Positions 6,505 through 7,745 of a stretch of DNA of 7,745 nucleotides are shown here, piece by piece. The position numbers were made by a program, and so were the translations under genes. Numbering within the stretch: the first letter of the stretch is position 1; the number at the start of each line of letters is the position of its first letter. The notes under the pieces are model-generated. The model was not told where the DNA came from. It did no database searches and saw nothing but the letters and a program-made list of their open reading frames with translations. Source of the stretch: Bordetella parapertussis (GTDB lineage Bacteria; Pseudomonadota; Gammaproteobacteria; Burkholderiales; Burkholderiaceae_B); assembly GCA_945911685.1 (NCBI GenBank), contig CAMEAW010000135.1:1-7745 (forward strand), read 5' to 3'.

Positions 6505-7745
6505 TTAAGCGCCCTTAGGCAACACGACAGGTTTTGCACCAGACCAGGGCTTGGTTAACAGCCATAGCCGAAATCGGTCAAGGTACAAGTAAACCACAGG
6601 CGTGGTGTACAAGGTCAGCAATTGGCTCACCAACAGACCACCCAAGATCGTGATGCCCAGCGGCTGGCGCATTTCAACCCCAGCGCCCGACGCAAAGACC
6701 AAGGGCATGGCACCAAAAATGGCAGCACACGTTGTCATCAGGATCGGTCTAAAACGCGTCATACAGGCTTGATGAATCGCCTCTTTGGGAGATAAGCCCA
6801 GTTTACGCTGCGCCTCAATCGCAAAATCCACCATCATGATCGCGTTCTTTTTCACGATTCCGATCAACAAAAAAACACCAATCAAGGCGATTAAGGTGAA
6901 CTCGGTTTTCATCAACAGCAACGCGAGTAACGCCCCGACCCCCGCTGAGGGTAGGGTCGATAAAATTGTGAGCGGGTGGATCGTGCTCTCGTACAGAATG
7001 CCTAAAATGATGTACATGGTGACGAGCGCCCCAAGGATCAGCCAAGGTTGATTGGCCAAGGCGCTCTGCAAAGCCTTTGCTGTACCTTGAAACCCCGCCT
7101 GAATTTTTTCGCTTGGCAGATTGATACCCGCAATCGCTTGGTCAATCGCGGCATTGGCTTGCCCCAGCGAGACCCCCGGCGCCACATCAAATGAAATCGT
7201 ATCGGCCGCCGACAAGCCTTGATGTCGCACACTTAACGGCGCATTGTTGATCTCAAACTTTGCCACGGCCATTAAGGGCACCCGCTGGCCGGTTTGGCTT
7301 AAGACATACACGTCACGTAACGACTCAGGATCTTGCGCGTGGCGCGGGGCCACCCCCATCACCACCCTGTATTGATTGCGCTCGCCGTACATAATTGAAA
7401 TTTGCCGCTGACTAAATGAGTTATTTAATACTGCAGAGATACTCGCCATCGGCACGCCCAAGCGTTGCGCTGCATCACGATCAATCTGCAACGAGACTTG
7501 TCGGCCGCGGTCTTCAACGTCGGTGTCTACATCAATCAGCTCGGGCAAGCCTGCAAGTGCTTGCTGCACCTTAGGCATCCAGTCTTTTAAATCAGCCAGC
7601 TCGGTGGCCATCAACGTATATTGAAACGCCGAGCTGCTCTGTCGACCGCCAATCCTGATGTCTTGTTGCGCCATCAAAAATAAACGCGCGCCCGGGATCC
7701 CCGCGAGTTGAGGTCGAAGCCGTGAGATGACGTCTCTGACTGAAA
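6505..7745 (-). CDS. mdtC: MdtC-like RND multidrug efflux permease, 5' partial
   Basis: This is the inner-membrane, proton-driven drug pump subunit. The frame is open to the right edge, so only the last 412 of roughly 1,030 residues are visible. The periplasmic part includes ARLFLMAQQDIRIGGRQ, NQYRVVMGVAPR and NAPLSVRHQGLSAADTISF, which closely follow Escherichia coli MdtC. Five transmembrane helices come next (starting near visible residues 233, 258, 284, 334 and 362), including TILSTLPSAGVGALLAL and GIVKKNAIMMVDFA (295-308). Lys299 aligns with AcrB Lys940, part of the proton relay; the TM4 acidic residues lie outside the window. RFRPILMTTCAAIFGAMPLV and RQPLGITILGG are also present. MdtC normally works with MdtB in a mixed trimer and the adaptor MdtA, both expected upstream beyond 7745. 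The paired NodT channel follows two bases after the stop. Similarity to MuxC of Pseudomonas is equally possible. Confidence 0.94.
   Translation of the reverse strand, partial: SVRDVISRLRPQLAGIPGARLFLMAQQDIRIGGRQSSSAFQYTLMATELADLKDWMPKVQQALAGLPELIDVDTDVEDRGRQVSLQIDRDAAQRLGVPMASISAVLNNSFSQRQISIMYGERNQYRVVMGVAPRHAQDPESLRDVYVLSQTGQRVPLMAVAKFEINNAPLSVRHQGLSAADTISFDVAPGVSLGQANAAIDQAIAGINLPSEKIQAGFQGTAKALQSALANQPWLILGALVTMYIILGILYESTIHPLTILSTLPSAGVGALLALLLMKTEFTLIALIGVFLLIGIVKKNAIMMVDFAIEAQRKLGLSPKEAIHQACMTRFRPILMTTCAAIFGAMPLVFASGAGVEMRQPLGITILGGLLVSQLLTLYTTPVVYLYLDRFRLWLLTKPWSGAKPVVLPKGA
6512..6516 (-). promoter_or_regulatory. Ribosome site deciding the start of the outer-membrane factor gene
   Basis: On the minus strand AAGGG lies nine bases before ATG 6502-6500, inside the last codons of the mdtC-like gene. 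The later candidates Met7 and Met17 have no comparable site, which favours the 6502 start even though the extra MIDCSR lies ahead of the lipoprotein signal. The two-base gap after the mdtC stop points to coupled translation. Confidence 0.5.

Noticed and set aside
7672..7677. TTG at 7677 or ATG at 7674 as the true start of the RND pump gene.
   Set aside because: The frame is open to 7745 and the upstream codons translate as SVRDVISRLRPQLAGIPGAR, which matches MdtC-type pumps. These are internal codons of a partial gene.

Overview
The window looks like chromosomal DNA from a moderately GC-rich Gram-negative bacterium. A betaproteobacterium of the order Burkholderiales is the best guess. This rests on the argJ / DUF815-type ATPase / MutT-ThiE-like fusion order, the Mdt-type RND pump paired with a NodT-type lipoprotein, and a branched-chain-amino-acid-type binding protein next to an alpha/beta hydrolase. 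The placement is inference from gene content and style; no 16S or other marker is present. Coding density is high. No tRNA, rRNA, insertion sequence, phage gene or CRISPR array was seen.

Layout. (1) Bases 1-770, minus strand: the N-terminal two thirds of a periplasmic substrate-binding protein of the Leu/Ile/Val type (Peripla_BP_6), running off the left edge. (2) Bases 771-895: a 125-bp divergent promoter region with face-to-face, overlapping candidate promoters built on a 7-bp inverted repeat. (3) Bases 896-1765, plus: an alpha/beta hydrolase resembling kynurenine formamidase. (4) Bases 1766-1963: a GC-rich, hairpin-dense intergenic stretch followed by an A-tract and a candidate -10 box. (5) Bases 1964-5035, plus: a tightly coupled three-gene operon made of argJ (arginine biosynthesis), a DUF815-type P-loop ATPase, and a Nudix (MutT-like) protein fused to a degenerate thiamine-phosphate-synthase-like domain. 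Successive genes overlap by 1 and 8 bases. (6) Bases 7745-4979, minus: the C-terminal part of an MdtC-like RND efflux pump, followed 2 bases later by its NodT-family outer-membrane factor. The end of the outer-membrane factor gene overlaps the end of the Nudix gene tail to tail by 57 bp.

How the parts work. ArgJ recycles the acetyl group of the acetylated arginine pathway. Its two coupled partners have no evident arginine role, so they probably share expression rather than pathway. MdtC and the outer-membrane factor would form the inner- and outer-membrane ends of one tripartite drug-efflux machine, with the adaptor and the partner pump subunit expected beyond the right edge. The binding protein and the hydrolase share a control region and may deal with the same class of small molecule, but the ligand cannot be read from sequence.

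I found no clearly new multi-gene system. The points most worth a second look are the degenerate ThiE-like half of the Nudix fusion, the codon-register-matched antisense gene overlap, the structured region before argJ, and the overlapping divergent promoters.
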